Assembly: GCA_900757715.1 (NCBI GenBank)
Contig: CAAEOZ010000263.1
Span: forward strand, 1 to 10,973
Source: an uncultured Veillonella sp.
GTDB taxonomy: Bacteria; Bacillota; Negativicutes; Veillonellales; Veillonellaceae
Direction of reading: 5' to 3'
Length of the DNA: 10,973 nucleotides
Numbering within the stretch: position 1 is the stretch's first letter; each line of letters begins with the position of its first letter. Shown in pieces: positions 1 through 6,571 of this stretch. The translations under genes were made by a program, and so were the position numbers. The notes under the pieces were generated by a model. The model ran no database searches, was not told the origin of the DNA, and was given only the letters and a program-made list of their open reading frames with translations.

Positions 1-732
1 AATGAGCAAATAGGCTCTGATGTGTGGATTATGGATATTCACGCACCAAAACAGGCAGCAGAAGCAAAGGTAGGACAGTTTTGTAATGTTCGCGTAGCGG
101 ACTCTACGGCGCCATTATTGCGTCGCCCTATTAGCTATGCTGGATTTAATGCCCGAAAGGGTACGATTACCCTTTTGTATCGCGTCGTAGGCAAGGGGAC
201 TGAAATTATGACACGTCTCGTGCCTGGTGATACATTAGATTGTTTAGGACCTTTGGGCGAACCGTTTGTAACATCTAATAATATGCTTCTCGTTGGCGGT
301 GGCGTTGGTATTGCACCAATGCTATGTATCGCATCCCATTTGCAGAAAGGTGAAGAAGCACAAGTTATTCTTGGTTTTAGAAATGAAACTGAAACCTTCT
401 GGGCTGATTTATTTAAAGATACGCCTGTTCAAGTCCACATCACTACTGATGATGGTAGCGTAGGTACAAAAGGCTTCCCTACAGCAATCATGCCTGACCT
501 AATTAATGCTAATTCGTTTACTTCTGTTATGACTTGTGGCCCTATGCCTATGATGAAAGGCGTAGCACAAGTGGCTAAAGAACTGGATGTGCCATGCCAA
601 GTATCTTTAGAAGAGCGTATGGGATGTGGTACGGGCGGCTGCTTAGGTTGCGCTTGTGATGGTGCTGGTGGCAAACGTTATAAAGTTTGTAAAGATGGTC
701 CTGTATTCCCAGCTGAGGAGGTGTTCTTTTAA
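1..732 (+). CDS. pyrK: Dihydroorotate dehydrogenase B, electron transfer subunit PyrK (5' end cut off)
   Basis: PyrK carries electrons from the PyrD FMN to NAD+ through FAD and a [2Fe-2S] cluster in the cytosolic class 1B dihydroorotate dehydrogenase heterotetramer of pyrimidine synthesis. The frame is open from base 1, giving 243 residues here against about 255-260 usual for the family, so the true start lies left of the window; the in-frame GTG at 22 is unlikely to be the start. Numbering from the first codon visible, RPIS (42-45) is the FAD-binding motif of the ferredoxin-reductase-like barrel. GGGVGIAPM (99-107) opens the NAD-binding lobe. Cysteines 209, 214, 217 and 230 form the C-x4-C-x2-C-x12-C cluster ligand set, with an extra Cys219. 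The stop TAA shares a base with the pyrD start, so the two are one operon and probably translationally coupled. Confidence 0.95.
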   Translation, partial: NEQIGSDVWIMDIHAPKQAAEAKVGQFCNVRVADSTAPLLRRPISYAGFNARKGTITLLYRVVGKGTEIMTRLVPGDTLDCLGPLGEPFVTSNNMLLVGGGVGIAPMLCIASHLQKGEEAQVILGFRNETETFWADLFKDTPVQVHITTDDGSVGTKGFPTAIMPDLINANSFTSVMTCGPMPMMKGVAQVAKELDVPCQVSLEERMGCGTGGCLGCACDGAGGKRYKVCKDGPVFPAEEVFF

Positions 733-1682
733 TGAGTGAACGCGATTTAAATAACACCGTTACGCCTAATCCAAAGCTCGCCATCGATTACTGCGGGATT
801 AAGATGAAAAATCCTATCATCGCTGCATCTGGTACCTTTGGTAATGGCCCTGAGTATGCTGGTTATTTAGACCTTAGTAATGAAGTAGGTGCTATTTCTG
901 TAAAAGGATTAACACCTAAAGGTCGTCATGGTAATCCTGGCACTCGCATTGCAGAAACACCATCTGGCGTATTGAACTGCATTGGCCTTGAAAATCCTGG
1001 AGCTGAACATTTTGTTAGAGAAATTTTACCGGATCTTAAGAAATATGATGTACCATTGCTAGCGAATATGTCTGCTGGTACGGTAGAGGAATTTGCGTGG
1101 ATGGCAGAAACACTATCTGTAGATGGTATTGCAGGCCTTGAAGTTAATGTATCTTGCCCAAATGTTGCCTGTGAAGGCATGGCTTTTGGTATAGATCCAA
1201 AGGTAGTAGAACAGGTAACAAAAGCGGTTTGTAAAGTAACAGATAAGCCCGTTATTGTAAAACTTTCACCAAATGTAACAGACATTGTGGAAATCGCAAA
1301 GGCTGTTGAGGCCGGTGGTGGTAATGGGGTAAGTCTCATTAATACCTTGTTGGGCATGGCTATAGATATTCACCGTCGTAAACCTGTATTGGGGAATATT
1401 TATGGTGGATTATCTGGTCCAGCCGTAAAGCCCGTGGCTCTTCGCATGGTTCACCAAGTTTATAAAGGGGTAACTATTCCTATTATTGGTCTTGGTGGTA
1501 TCATGACTGGCACAGATGCTATCGAGTTTATGATGGCAGGGGCGCAAGCAGTTCAAGTTGGTACGGCTACGATGGTAGATCCAACAGCGATTTCACGTAT
1601 TGCCCGTGAAATGAGCGAATATGTAGAACAATATAATCTTAATAGCATCACTGATATCGTAGGTGCTGTTCATCAAGCTTAA
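732..1682 (+). CDS. pyrD: Dihydroorotate dehydrogenase B (NAD+), catalytic subunit PyrD
   Basis: This FMN enzyme oxidises dihydroorotate to orotate, the fourth step of UMP synthesis, and hands electrons to PyrK. The 316 residues are full length for the class 1 family. Visible motifs are NPIIAASGTFGNG near 27-39, the ANMSAG loop (111-116), and NVSCPNV (139-145), whose Cys142 is the catalytic base that marks class 1 enzymes (class 2 use Ser). The C-terminal phosphate-binding segments are GLGGI (253-257) and VGTA (277-280). The ATG at 732 overlaps the pyrK stop, and AGGAGGTG at 716-723 sits eight bases upstream inside pyrK, which fixes the start. Class 1B assignment rests on the adjacent pyrK. 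No pyrF or pyrE follows; a terminator lies about 65 bases downstream, so this is the last gene of its operon. Confidence 0.96.
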   Translation: MSERDLNNTVTPNPKLAIDYCGIKMKNPIIAASGTFGNGPEYAGYLDLSNEVGAISVKGLTPKGRHGNPGTRIAETPSGVLNCIGLENPGAEHFVREILPDLKKYDVPLLANMSAGTVEEFAWMAETLSVDGIAGLEVNVSCPNVACEGMAFGIDPKVVEQVTKAVCKVTDKPVIVKLSPNVTDIVEIAKAVEAGGGNGVSLINTLLGMAIDIHRRKPVLGNIYGGLSGPAVKPVALRMVHQVYKGVTIPIIGLGGIMTGTDAIEFMMAGAQAVQVGTATMVDPTAISRIAREMSEYVEQYNLNSITDIVGAVHQA

Positions 1683-1746
1683 TAAAATCATATCTACGGT
1701 GAACTTAAGCAACCATAAGCTTTGCCGTAATGTAAGATCTGATACA

Positions 1747-1779
1747 AAAAGACCTAGCACATTCAGTACTAGGTCTTTT
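1747..1779. terminator. Bidirectional rho-independent terminator between pyrD and lysR
   Basis: GACCTAG (1751-1757) pairs with CTAGGTC (1769-1775). Inner A-T and G-C pairs are added after one C/A mismatch, leaving the five-base loop ATTCA. Four A's before and four T's after extend the stem and supply a U-tract on either strand. It lies between the convergent 3' ends of pyrD and the LysR gene and can serve both. Confidence 0.85.
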
Positions 1780-1790
1780 CTTATGTATTG

Positions 1791-1827
1791 AATTGGTGTA
1801 TATAATTGCATAGGCACCAATTATATA
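1791..1827. repeat. Overlapping inverted repeats forming two mutually exclusive hairpins
   Basis: AATTGGTG (1791-1798) is the exact inverse of CACCAATT (1815-1822). TATATAATTG (1799-1808) is the exact inverse of CAATTATATA (1818-1827). The two right arms overlap, so only one stem can form at a time. The site is 3' of the LysR gene on the minus strand, beyond its stop at 1871, and downstream of the pyrD terminator on the plus strand. The stems are AT-rich and lack a clear U-tract, so I do not call them a terminator. Confidence 0.5.
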
Positions 1828-1870
1828 GACTGTTAATATCATAGTATGGTAATAGTATGTACAAATATGA

Positions 1871-2761
1871 TTATACATAGGCTTTGTAAAAGTCAATAAA
1901 TTGCTGTGCCACTGGGGAAAGCGCATGGCCTTTAAGCGTGATAAAAGCTTTTTTGAAATCCCCCGAGAATTCTGGCAATTTAATGCGGGCCATTTTGCGA
2001 TGATTGATAAGTTCCTTAGCGTCCATTGGGACTAAAGAAACTGTACGACCAGAAGAGGCCCACTCAATAGCTGAGCTTTTTGTTGTAGTTATAGCTACCG
2101 CATTAAGTTGCTCCATATCTGTTAAGCTAGATTGCATAATCATTCGGACAGAGCCACCAGAAAGGGATAGAGGACATTTTTTTATGTCTTCCCACGTGAT
2201 GGTATCATGCTCACGATCTGTCCAGAATACATCACGGCGGAAAATAGCGTATAAATGCTCTTCTTGGGTAAGCAGAATATCGAATTTATCGATATCTACC
2301 ATTTGAATATTGGCGATACCTAATTCGGCGCTACCGTTGATGAGTTGGGTCACTACATTTGTCATAAGTCCTTCATAAATTTCAAAATGGACAGATGGAT
2401 ATTTCATGGAAAACGCTGGTAAATATTGCTGTACGATTGGCGTTGAACGAGATGCAGACGTCGCAATGCGTAAAGTACCTTCAATGCGTGAATTCAATTG
2501 TTGTACAGCATTATATGTAGATTCTTCAATAGAGCAGAGTTGTTGCGCTTTTTCGTAAAAGATTTTACCAGCATCTGTTAATTGCAAGTTTGATCCTCGT
2601 TGGCCGCGTTTAATGTTGATTAATTGAGCCCCAAATTCAGCCTCTAAATATTTCAACTGCTTACTTAACGCTGGTTGTGTAATATGAAGAATCTCTGCGG
2701 CCTGTGTCATATTGCCCGTTTGAACAAGGGTAATAAAATTGTGGTAGTAAGATGTATCCAT
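1871..2761 (-). CDS. LysR-type transcriptional regulator
   Basis: A 296-residue LysR-type regulator, the usual family length, expected to be a cytoplasmic DNA-binding tetramer that senses a small molecule. The N-terminal winged helix-turn-helix spans about residues 1-60: NMTQAAEILHITQPALSKQL (17-36) is the classic recognition region, and the wing ends in LQLTDAG (59-65). From about residue 93 (IEGTLRIATS) comes the periplasmic-binding-protein-like effector domain, complete to the C-terminus. The start is supported by GGGAGA four bases upstream (2766-2771). The gene is read away from a small plus-strand gene 195 bases off, and members of this family often control the divergent neighbour and themselves. 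The effector and target cannot be told from the sequence; the flanking pyrD and yigZ genes do not point to one. Confidence 0.93.
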   Translation of the reverse strand: MDTSYYHNFITLVQTGNMTQAAEILHITQPALSKQLKYLEAEFGAQLINIKRGQRGSNLQLTDAGKIFYEKAQQLCSIEESTYNAVQQLNSRIEGTLRIATSASRSTPIVQQYLPAFSMKYPSVHFEIYEGLMTNVVTQLINGSAELGIANIQMVDIDKFDILLTQEEHLYAIFRRDVFWTDREHDTITWEDIKKCPLSLSGGSVRMIMQSSLTDMEQLNAVAITTTKSSAIEWASSGRTVSLVPMDAKELINHRKMARIKLPEFSGDFKKAFITLKGHALSPVAQQFIDFYKAYV

Positions 2762-2799
2762 AGAATCTCCCTATTATACACATAATATGATAAATAAAA

Positions 2800-2805
2800 A
2801 TTATA
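2800..2805 (-). promoter_or_regulatory. Candidate -10 box for the LysR gene
   Basis: The minus strand reads TATAAT here, about 38 bases before the LysR start codon. No good -35 box lies 16-18 bases further upstream (GAAATG at the expected place), which would fit an activator-dependent or weak promoter. Assigned by inspection only. Confidence 0.35.
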
Positions 2806-2869
2806 ACGAACTAAGTAACGGTCATTTCACATTTAATAAAATGCTATATATACTAAATTCAACAAAGTA

Positions 2870-2908
2870 ATAGAAAGTAAATTGAGTTTTCAATTACCTT
2901 TCTATACT
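2870..2908 (+). promoter_or_regulatory. Inverted repeat overlapping a candidate promoter for the 61-residue gene
   Basis: Bases 2870-2885 and 2890-2905 form an inverted repeat: ATAGAAAG and AATTGA on the left mirror TCAATT and CTTTCTAT on the right. Of 16 positions 14 pair, with a two-base internal mismatch and a GTTT centre. The right arm runs into TATACT (2903-2908), a good -10 box; TTGAGT (2882-2887) in the left arm is a possible -35, but the spacer is only 15 bases. The position, between a LysR gene and its divergent neighbour and on top of the neighbour's presumed promoter, suggests an operator. A transcript hairpin is less likely because the site would lie upstream of the start point. 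Confidence 0.5.
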
Positions 2909-2956
2909 TATCACAAATTTTGATATACAACAAGAGTTAAGAAAGTAGGTACTACT

Positions 2957-3142
2957 ATGGGCGTGGTAAAAAGAACCTTAGGTCAAGCAATTCGTAATTG
3001 GGAAGCACGTAGATTAATGACGGCTCGTAATAAAATTAGCCGGAAAAAACAATTAGAACGAGTATGGCCTTATCCTATGACTAAGGAAAAACGTCGTGAA
3101 CTCGGTCAAGGCATAGCCGGTTTAGTTAATAACGACAATTAA
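2957..3142 (+). CDS. Small basic protein of unknown function (61 residues)
   Basis: I do not recognise this protein. It has 61 residues with 15 Lys/Arg against 5 Asp/Glu, no cysteine, no signal peptide and no membrane segment. The basic stretch covers roughly residues 5-47 and includes a WPYP turn at 37-40, which divides a probable N-terminal helix (about 8-34) from a second charged helix. Such a protein would be cytoplasmic and could bind nucleic acid or the ribosome, but no family motif shows this. Codon use resembles the neighbours. AGTAGGT lies about seven bases before the ATG, a modest ribosome binding site. A candidate -10 box (TATACT, 2903-2908) and an inverted repeat lie upstream. The gene diverges from the LysR regulator and converges on yigZ with a 14-base gap. 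A chance frame remains possible. Confidence 0.55.
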   Translation: MGVVKRTLGQAIRNWEARRLMTARNKISRKKQLERVWPYPMTKEKRRELGQGIAGLVNNDN

Positions 3143-3153
3143 AAGTTTGGAAT

Positions 3154-3183
3154 CTACTAACTAGATAATTTATCTAGTGGTAG
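3154..3183. other. Dyad at the convergent 3' ends of the small gene and yigZ
   Basis: ACTAGAT (3160-3166) pairs with ATCTAGT (3172-3178) around a five-base loop, and CTAC/GTAG extend the stem across a small bulge. It covers the last codons and stop of yigZ and begins 12 bases after the small gene's stop. Neither strand has a convincing U-tract, so a terminator role is only possible. No better terminator is visible between these convergent genes. Confidence 0.35.
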
Positions 3184-3819
3184 TACCACCTCAATAGAAT
3201 CTAATACAGTACAAGTAACAGCTCCATGACTTATGTCTTGGAGCTCTTTTTGTATGTGCTCTACATCAGTAGGTGGTATTAGAATTGTAATGTCTACATA
3301 TTCACCAAAGCTTGCTTCATAATGTAATTCTTCGTCCTGTAAATATCTTTCTACTGCTCCATACAGCGAATAGTCAATCTTTGCTTGTAGTCGGGTTCGT
3401 GTTGTATGTAGTTCTTTAGGGGCAAGACGTAAGGTTTCCGCAACGGAGTGTGAATAGGCCCGAATCAAGCCACCAGCGCCCAATTTAATACCTCCAAAAT
3501 AACGTGTTACGACGACGGCTACATTGGTAATGCCAGTTTTTTTGAGTACTTCTAGCATTGGTTTACCTGCTGTACCTGATGGTTCTCCATTATCGGAAGA
3601 TCGTTGTTGTTCTTGCTGTGGTCCTAATGCATAGGCTGTGCAGTTATGACGTGCATCCCAGAATTCTTTATTGATGCGGCTTATAAAGGTTTGAGCTTCC
3701 TCTTCAGTCTTGCAAGGATATACAGTTGTTATAAACCGTGATTTTTCAACAACATATTCATGGCGAAATTCTTTCGCTACCGAAGTAAATTCTACCGTAG
3801 GGCTTATTGATTCAGACAT
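3157..3819 (-). CDS. yigZ: YigZ/IMPACT family protein
   Basis: The 220 residues fit the bacterial YigZ/YvyE family, with an N-terminal UPF0029 (IMPACT) domain and a C-terminal ferredoxin-like DUF1949 domain. Conserved stretches are KSRFI (26-30), DARHNCTAY (55-63), SDNGEPSGTAGKP (75-87) and VVVTRYFGGIKLGAGGLIRA (102-121); the C-terminal domain covers about 140-215. The eukaryotic relative IMPACT acts on translational control through GCN1. The bacterial role is not settled, and nucleic-acid or ribosome-linked functions have been proposed. The protein is soluble and cytosolic. AAAGGAGGTG (3825-3834, read on the minus strand) lies five bases before the ATG, a strong ribosome binding site that fixes the start. 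The gene is probably monocistronic: its upstream neighbour copA is divergent and its downstream neighbour is convergent. Confidence 0.95.
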   Translation of the reverse strand: MSESISPTVEFTSVAKEFRHEYVVEKSRFITTVYPCKTEEEAQTFISRINKEFWDARHNCTAYALGPQQEQQRSSDNGEPSGTAGKPMLEVLKKTGITNVAVVVTRYFGGIKLGAGGLIRAYSHSVAETLRLAPKELHTTRTRLQAKIDYSLYGAVERYLQDEELHYEASFGEYVDITILIPPTDVEHIQKELQDISHGAVTCTVLDSIEVVLPLDKLSS

Positions 3820-3868
3820 ATATTCACCTCCTTTGGAATCAAAGTTTATGTTTATTCATCATCACTTT

Positions 3869-3874
3869 ATTATA
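3869..3874 (-). promoter_or_regulatory. Candidate -10 box for yigZ
   Basis: The minus strand reads TATAAT here, 49 bases before the yigZ start, which predicts a leader of roughly 40 bases. The expected -35 position (3892-3897) reads ATACAT, a poor match, so the call rests on the -10 alone. Confidence 0.4.
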
Positions 3875-3956
3875 ATCTATTTATGAATGCTATGTATAGG
3901 TAAAAGAGGTTAATTCCCTTGTAAAAATGAAATAACCCTCTATATTTGGTAGGATA

Positions 3957-3984
3957 TTGACGTAATGAGAATTTATGTTATCAT
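3957..3984 (+). promoter_or_regulatory. Candidate promoter facing copA
   Basis: TTGACG (3957-3962) and TATCAT (3979-3984) are separated by 16 bases and would start transcription near 3991. That implies an untranslated leader of about 235-240 bases before copA. A closer alternative (TTGTAA at 4167-4172 with TAAGAT at 4188-4193) has a poor 15-base spacer. Confidence 0.4.
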
Positions 3985-4231
3985 TAAATATAGATATATG
4001 AGTAGTTAATCATGTAATATGTTCATATATTGAAGTTTTAGAGTATATTAAACATTCTTAGTGAACCTGTTTATGGCTATTTTATTTACAATAGGGTATA
4101 TATCATTTTTATAGACCGATGTTTAGACGTATATTTAAGTATATAGATACAAAATATAGTACGGATTTGTAATAATATAGTAAGTTGTAAGATAAGATAT
4201 ATGTATCTACAGAGTAGAAAGGCCTATGAAT

Positions 4232-6406
4232 ATGAGCGTAAAAAAACAAGAATTTGATATTACAGGTATGCACTGTGCAGCCTGTGTAAAACGCGTTGAA
4301 AACGTTGTTTCTAAAGTCGAGGGCGTAGAATCTGTTAAGGTCAACCTCTTAACTCGAAAGGGGAGCGTTGAATATAAAGATGGCGCTACTATAGATTCAC
4401 AACAGATTATTGATGCCATTACAAATATTGGTTTTGGTGCTGCAGAAGCAGACGAAACAAAGCAAGAAATAGAAAAGGTTAACTTAAAACCTCATATTAT
4501 ACGCCTTATTATTGCCGCCTGTATGGCGGTACCGATGATGATTAATATGACGTTACATCGATTTGGTATTCAGGCATTGCCTGTATGGGTAGAGTTTGTT
4601 CTTGCTACTATTGCTCAGTTCGGTCCAGGTCTCATGTTCTATAAGAGTGCTTGGAGCGCTGTAAAAAATGGAGCGCTTACGATGGATGTGCTCGTTGTAA
4701 TGGGTACGACGGTAGCCTATTTATTCAGTATCTATAACTGGCAATTTCATCCTGAACTAGGCCCTCATGGAATTTACTTTGAAACCTCTGCATGGCTCAT
4801 TACATTCATCCTTCTTGGTAAGCTGTTAGAAGAAATTGCAAAGGGTCGTACCTCTGAAGCACTTCAAAAATTGATTGCTTTACAACCTGCAACAGCTCAT
4901 GTGTTGCGTGATGGAGAATTTGTGGACATCCCTACATCTAAGGTGGTAGCAGGCGATATTTTACAGGTTCGAGCAGGCGAAAAAATTCCAGTAGACGGTA
5001 CGATTACTGATGGCTACTCCACCGTAGACGAGGCTATGCTGACCGGTGAAAGCTTACCGGTAGAAAAACAAGTTGGTTCTGAAGTTATTGGTGCTACTAT
5101 AAACCTAAGTGGTGCTTTTACCATGGAAGCTAAGCGTATCGGTTCTGATACGATGTTGTCTCAAATTATCAAGGTTGTAGAAGAGGCACAAACCTCCAAG
5201 GCTAGTATTCAACGTATTGCAGATATCGTGGCTCAATATTTTGTACCGACCGTTATTGGCCTTGCTGTTTTGACAGGTCTTGTGTGGTACTTCATTATGG
5301 GAGATTCTATTAACGTTGCTCTCATTAATGCAACAGCGGTACTGGTTATCGCATGTCCTTGTGCGCTTGGCCTTGCTACACCAACATCTATCATGGTTGG
5401 GTCTGGTCTGGGTGCAGAACATGGTGTACTTATCAAGAGTGCCGAATATCTTGAAAAAGCAGGTAAACTAGATGCTGTTGTTATGGATAAAACAGGCACC
5501 CTCACACAAGGTGTGCTAGATGTGACGGCTTTCAAAAATTATAGTGGTGATGAAAGTAAAAATATGTCCATTATGATGGCCCTTGAGAGTGGCACATCTC
5601 ATCCAATTGCAAAGGCTATGGTCTACTACGGTGAAGATCAGGGATACAAAGGTAAGGATATTGAACTAGAAAGTTTTGGTGATGTACCTGGTAAAGGCCT
5701 ACAAGGGGCATATCAAGGCGTATCTGTACAACTTGGTCACAGCCGTTGGATGAACGAACTAGGTTACGATTTAACTGCGGTTCAAGAAGATATTTTACGC
5801 TTTGAAGAACAAGGTGCTTCCGTATCTGTTCTCGCTGTAGATGGTGTCATCAGTGCATTGTGGGCCGTAGAGGACGAATTACGTCCAGAAACCATCGAGG
5901 TTGTTAAAGAATTACAAGCTCAAGGTATCGACGTGTGGATGCTTACTGGTGATAATTGCCGTACGGCTCAATATATTGCTAAGCAAGCAGGTATTACTCA
6001 TGTTATAGCTGAAGTATTGCCTCAAGACAAGGCTAGTAAGGTAAAAGAATTACAAGATAAAGGTCTTGTAGTGGGGATGGTTGGTGATGGGATCAATGAT
6101 GCTCCTGCTCTCGTTACGGCAGATATTGGTTTTGCTATTGGCAGTGGTACAGATATTGCGGTAGAAGCAGCCGACATCGTCCTTGTACGAAATGATTTAC
6201 ATACCTTGGTACAAGCAGTACGACTCAGCCGTAAGACAATGACCAATATTAAACAAAACCTATTCTGGGCATTGATCTTTAACTGTATCGGTATTCCGTT
6301 GGCCGCAATAGGTGCATTAAATCCAATGATTGCGGGTACAGCGATGGCATTTAGCTCTGTAACAGTCGTAGGTAACTCGCTTCGTTTGAAACGAGCGAAA
6401 ATCTAA
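4232..6406 (+). CDS. copA: Cu(+)-exporting P1B-type ATPase CopA
   Basis: This membrane pump expels Cu(+) using ATP. Counting from an upstream in-frame ATG at 4226 (726 residues), the order is as follows. One N-terminal heavy-metal domain carries GMHCAAC (14-20). Membrane helices follow, then the actuator with TGES (273-276), the CPC metal site in the sixth helix (377-379), and DKTGT with phosphorylated Asp421. The nucleotide domain has SHP (458-460), then GDGINDAP (620-627) and the last two helices. Met707 and Ser711 of the eighth helix match the Cu(+) signature, but the seventh helix has Phe685-Asn686 where Tyr-Asn is typical. I chose ATG 4232 because AAAGG (4218-4222) is nine bases from it and only three from 4226. 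No copZ, csoR or copY lies beside it, so it appears to be a single-gene unit. Cu(+) specificity is a family inference. Confidence 0.95.
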   Translation: MSVKKQEFDITGMHCAACVKRVENVVSKVEGVESVKVNLLTRKGSVEYKDGATIDSQQIIDAITNIGFGAAEADETKQEIEKVNLKPHIIRLIIAACMAVPMMINMTLHRFGIQALPVWVEFVLATIAQFGPGLMFYKSAWSAVKNGALTMDVLVVMGTTVAYLFSIYNWQFHPELGPHGIYFETSAWLITFILLGKLLEEIAKGRTSEALQKLIALQPATAHVLRDGEFVDIPTSKVVAGDILQVRAGEKIPVDGTITDGYSTVDEAMLTGESLPVEKQVGSEVIGATINLSGAFTMEAKRIGSDTMLSQIIKVVEEAQTSKASIQRIADIVAQYFVPTVIGLAVLTGLVWYFIMGDSINVALINATAVLVIACPCALGLATPTSIMVGSGLGAEHGVLIKSAEYLEKAGKLDAVVMDKTGTLTQGVLDVTAFKNYSGDESKNMSIMMALESGTSHPIAKAMVYYGEDQGYKGKDIELESFGDVPGKGLQGAYQGVSVQLGHSRWMNELGYDLTAVQEDILRFEEQGASVSVLAVDGVISALWAVEDELRPETIEVVKELQAQGIDVWMLTGDNCRTAQYIAKQAGITHVIAEVLPQDKASKVKELQDKGLVVGMVGDGINDAPALVTADIGFAIGSGTDIAVEAADIVLVRNDLHTLVQAVRLSRKTMTNIKQNLFWALIFNCIGIPLAAIGALNPMIAGTAMAFSSVTVVGNSLRLKRAKI

Positions 6407-6418
6407 CTGATATATGAT

Positions 6419-6456
6419 AAAAACAGCATCTATACAATTGTATAGGTGCTGTTTTT
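6419..6456 (+). terminator. Rho-independent terminator after copA
   Basis: Bases 6419-6435 pair with 6440-6456 around an AATT loop. The stem is 17 bp with one T-G wobble; its ends are A-rich on the left and T-rich on the right, with five T's (6452-6456). It begins 13 bases after the copA stop and separates copA from the ECF gene. Confidence 0.92.
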
Positions 6457-6524
6457 AACTTGTTCCATTCTGTTGCAAATATTTTAATTCCTATAAACTC
6501 GGTATTTTTATAGTACACATCATC

Positions 6525-6533
6525 TGCTATACT
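6525..6533 (+). promoter_or_regulatory. Extended -10 promoter of the ECF S-component gene
   Basis: TGCTATACT matches the extended -10 form TGnTATAAT at eight of nine positions. The -35 region 17 bases upstream (TTTTTA, 6505-6510) is weak, as is common for extended -10 promoters. The start point would be near 6540, leaving a leader of about 30 bases, too short to hold a riboswitch. Confidence 0.55.
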
Positions 6534-6571
6534 GAGTATAGTTATTTGTTAAGTAAGAGAGGATCATGGCT

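Larger units (their letters stand above)
3820..4225. other. AT-rich divergent intergenic region between yigZ and copA
   Basis: This 406-base gap carries the promoters of two divergent genes and no coding frame I can support. It holds a yigZ -10 candidate and a possible promoter at 3957-3984 facing copA. Downstream of that is an 8-base inverted repeat, ATATATGA (3994-4001) with TCATATAT (4023-4030). A short perfect dyad, AGATA-TATG-TATCT (4195-4208), lies just before the copA ribosome binding site. No CopY box (TACAnnTGTA), CsoR-type GC-rich palindrome or CueR-type site is visible. Confidence 0.6.

Noticed and set aside
22..24. GTG as the start of pyrK
   Set aside because: The frame is open and family-like all the way to base 1, and starting here would trim the N-terminal strand of the FAD-binding barrel; no ribosome binding site precedes it.
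3905..3941. Imperfect inverted repeat (AGAGGTTA with TAACCCTCT) in the yigZ-copA gap as a terminator
   Set aside because: It needs a bulge and a loop of about 20 bases, and no U-tract follows on the plus strand.
4073..4114. A 13-codon hydrophobic frame (starting MAILFTIGY) in the copA upstream region, possible leader peptide
   Set aside because: No Shine-Dalgarno sequence precedes the ATG and there is no attenuator-like hairpin with a U-tract after it.
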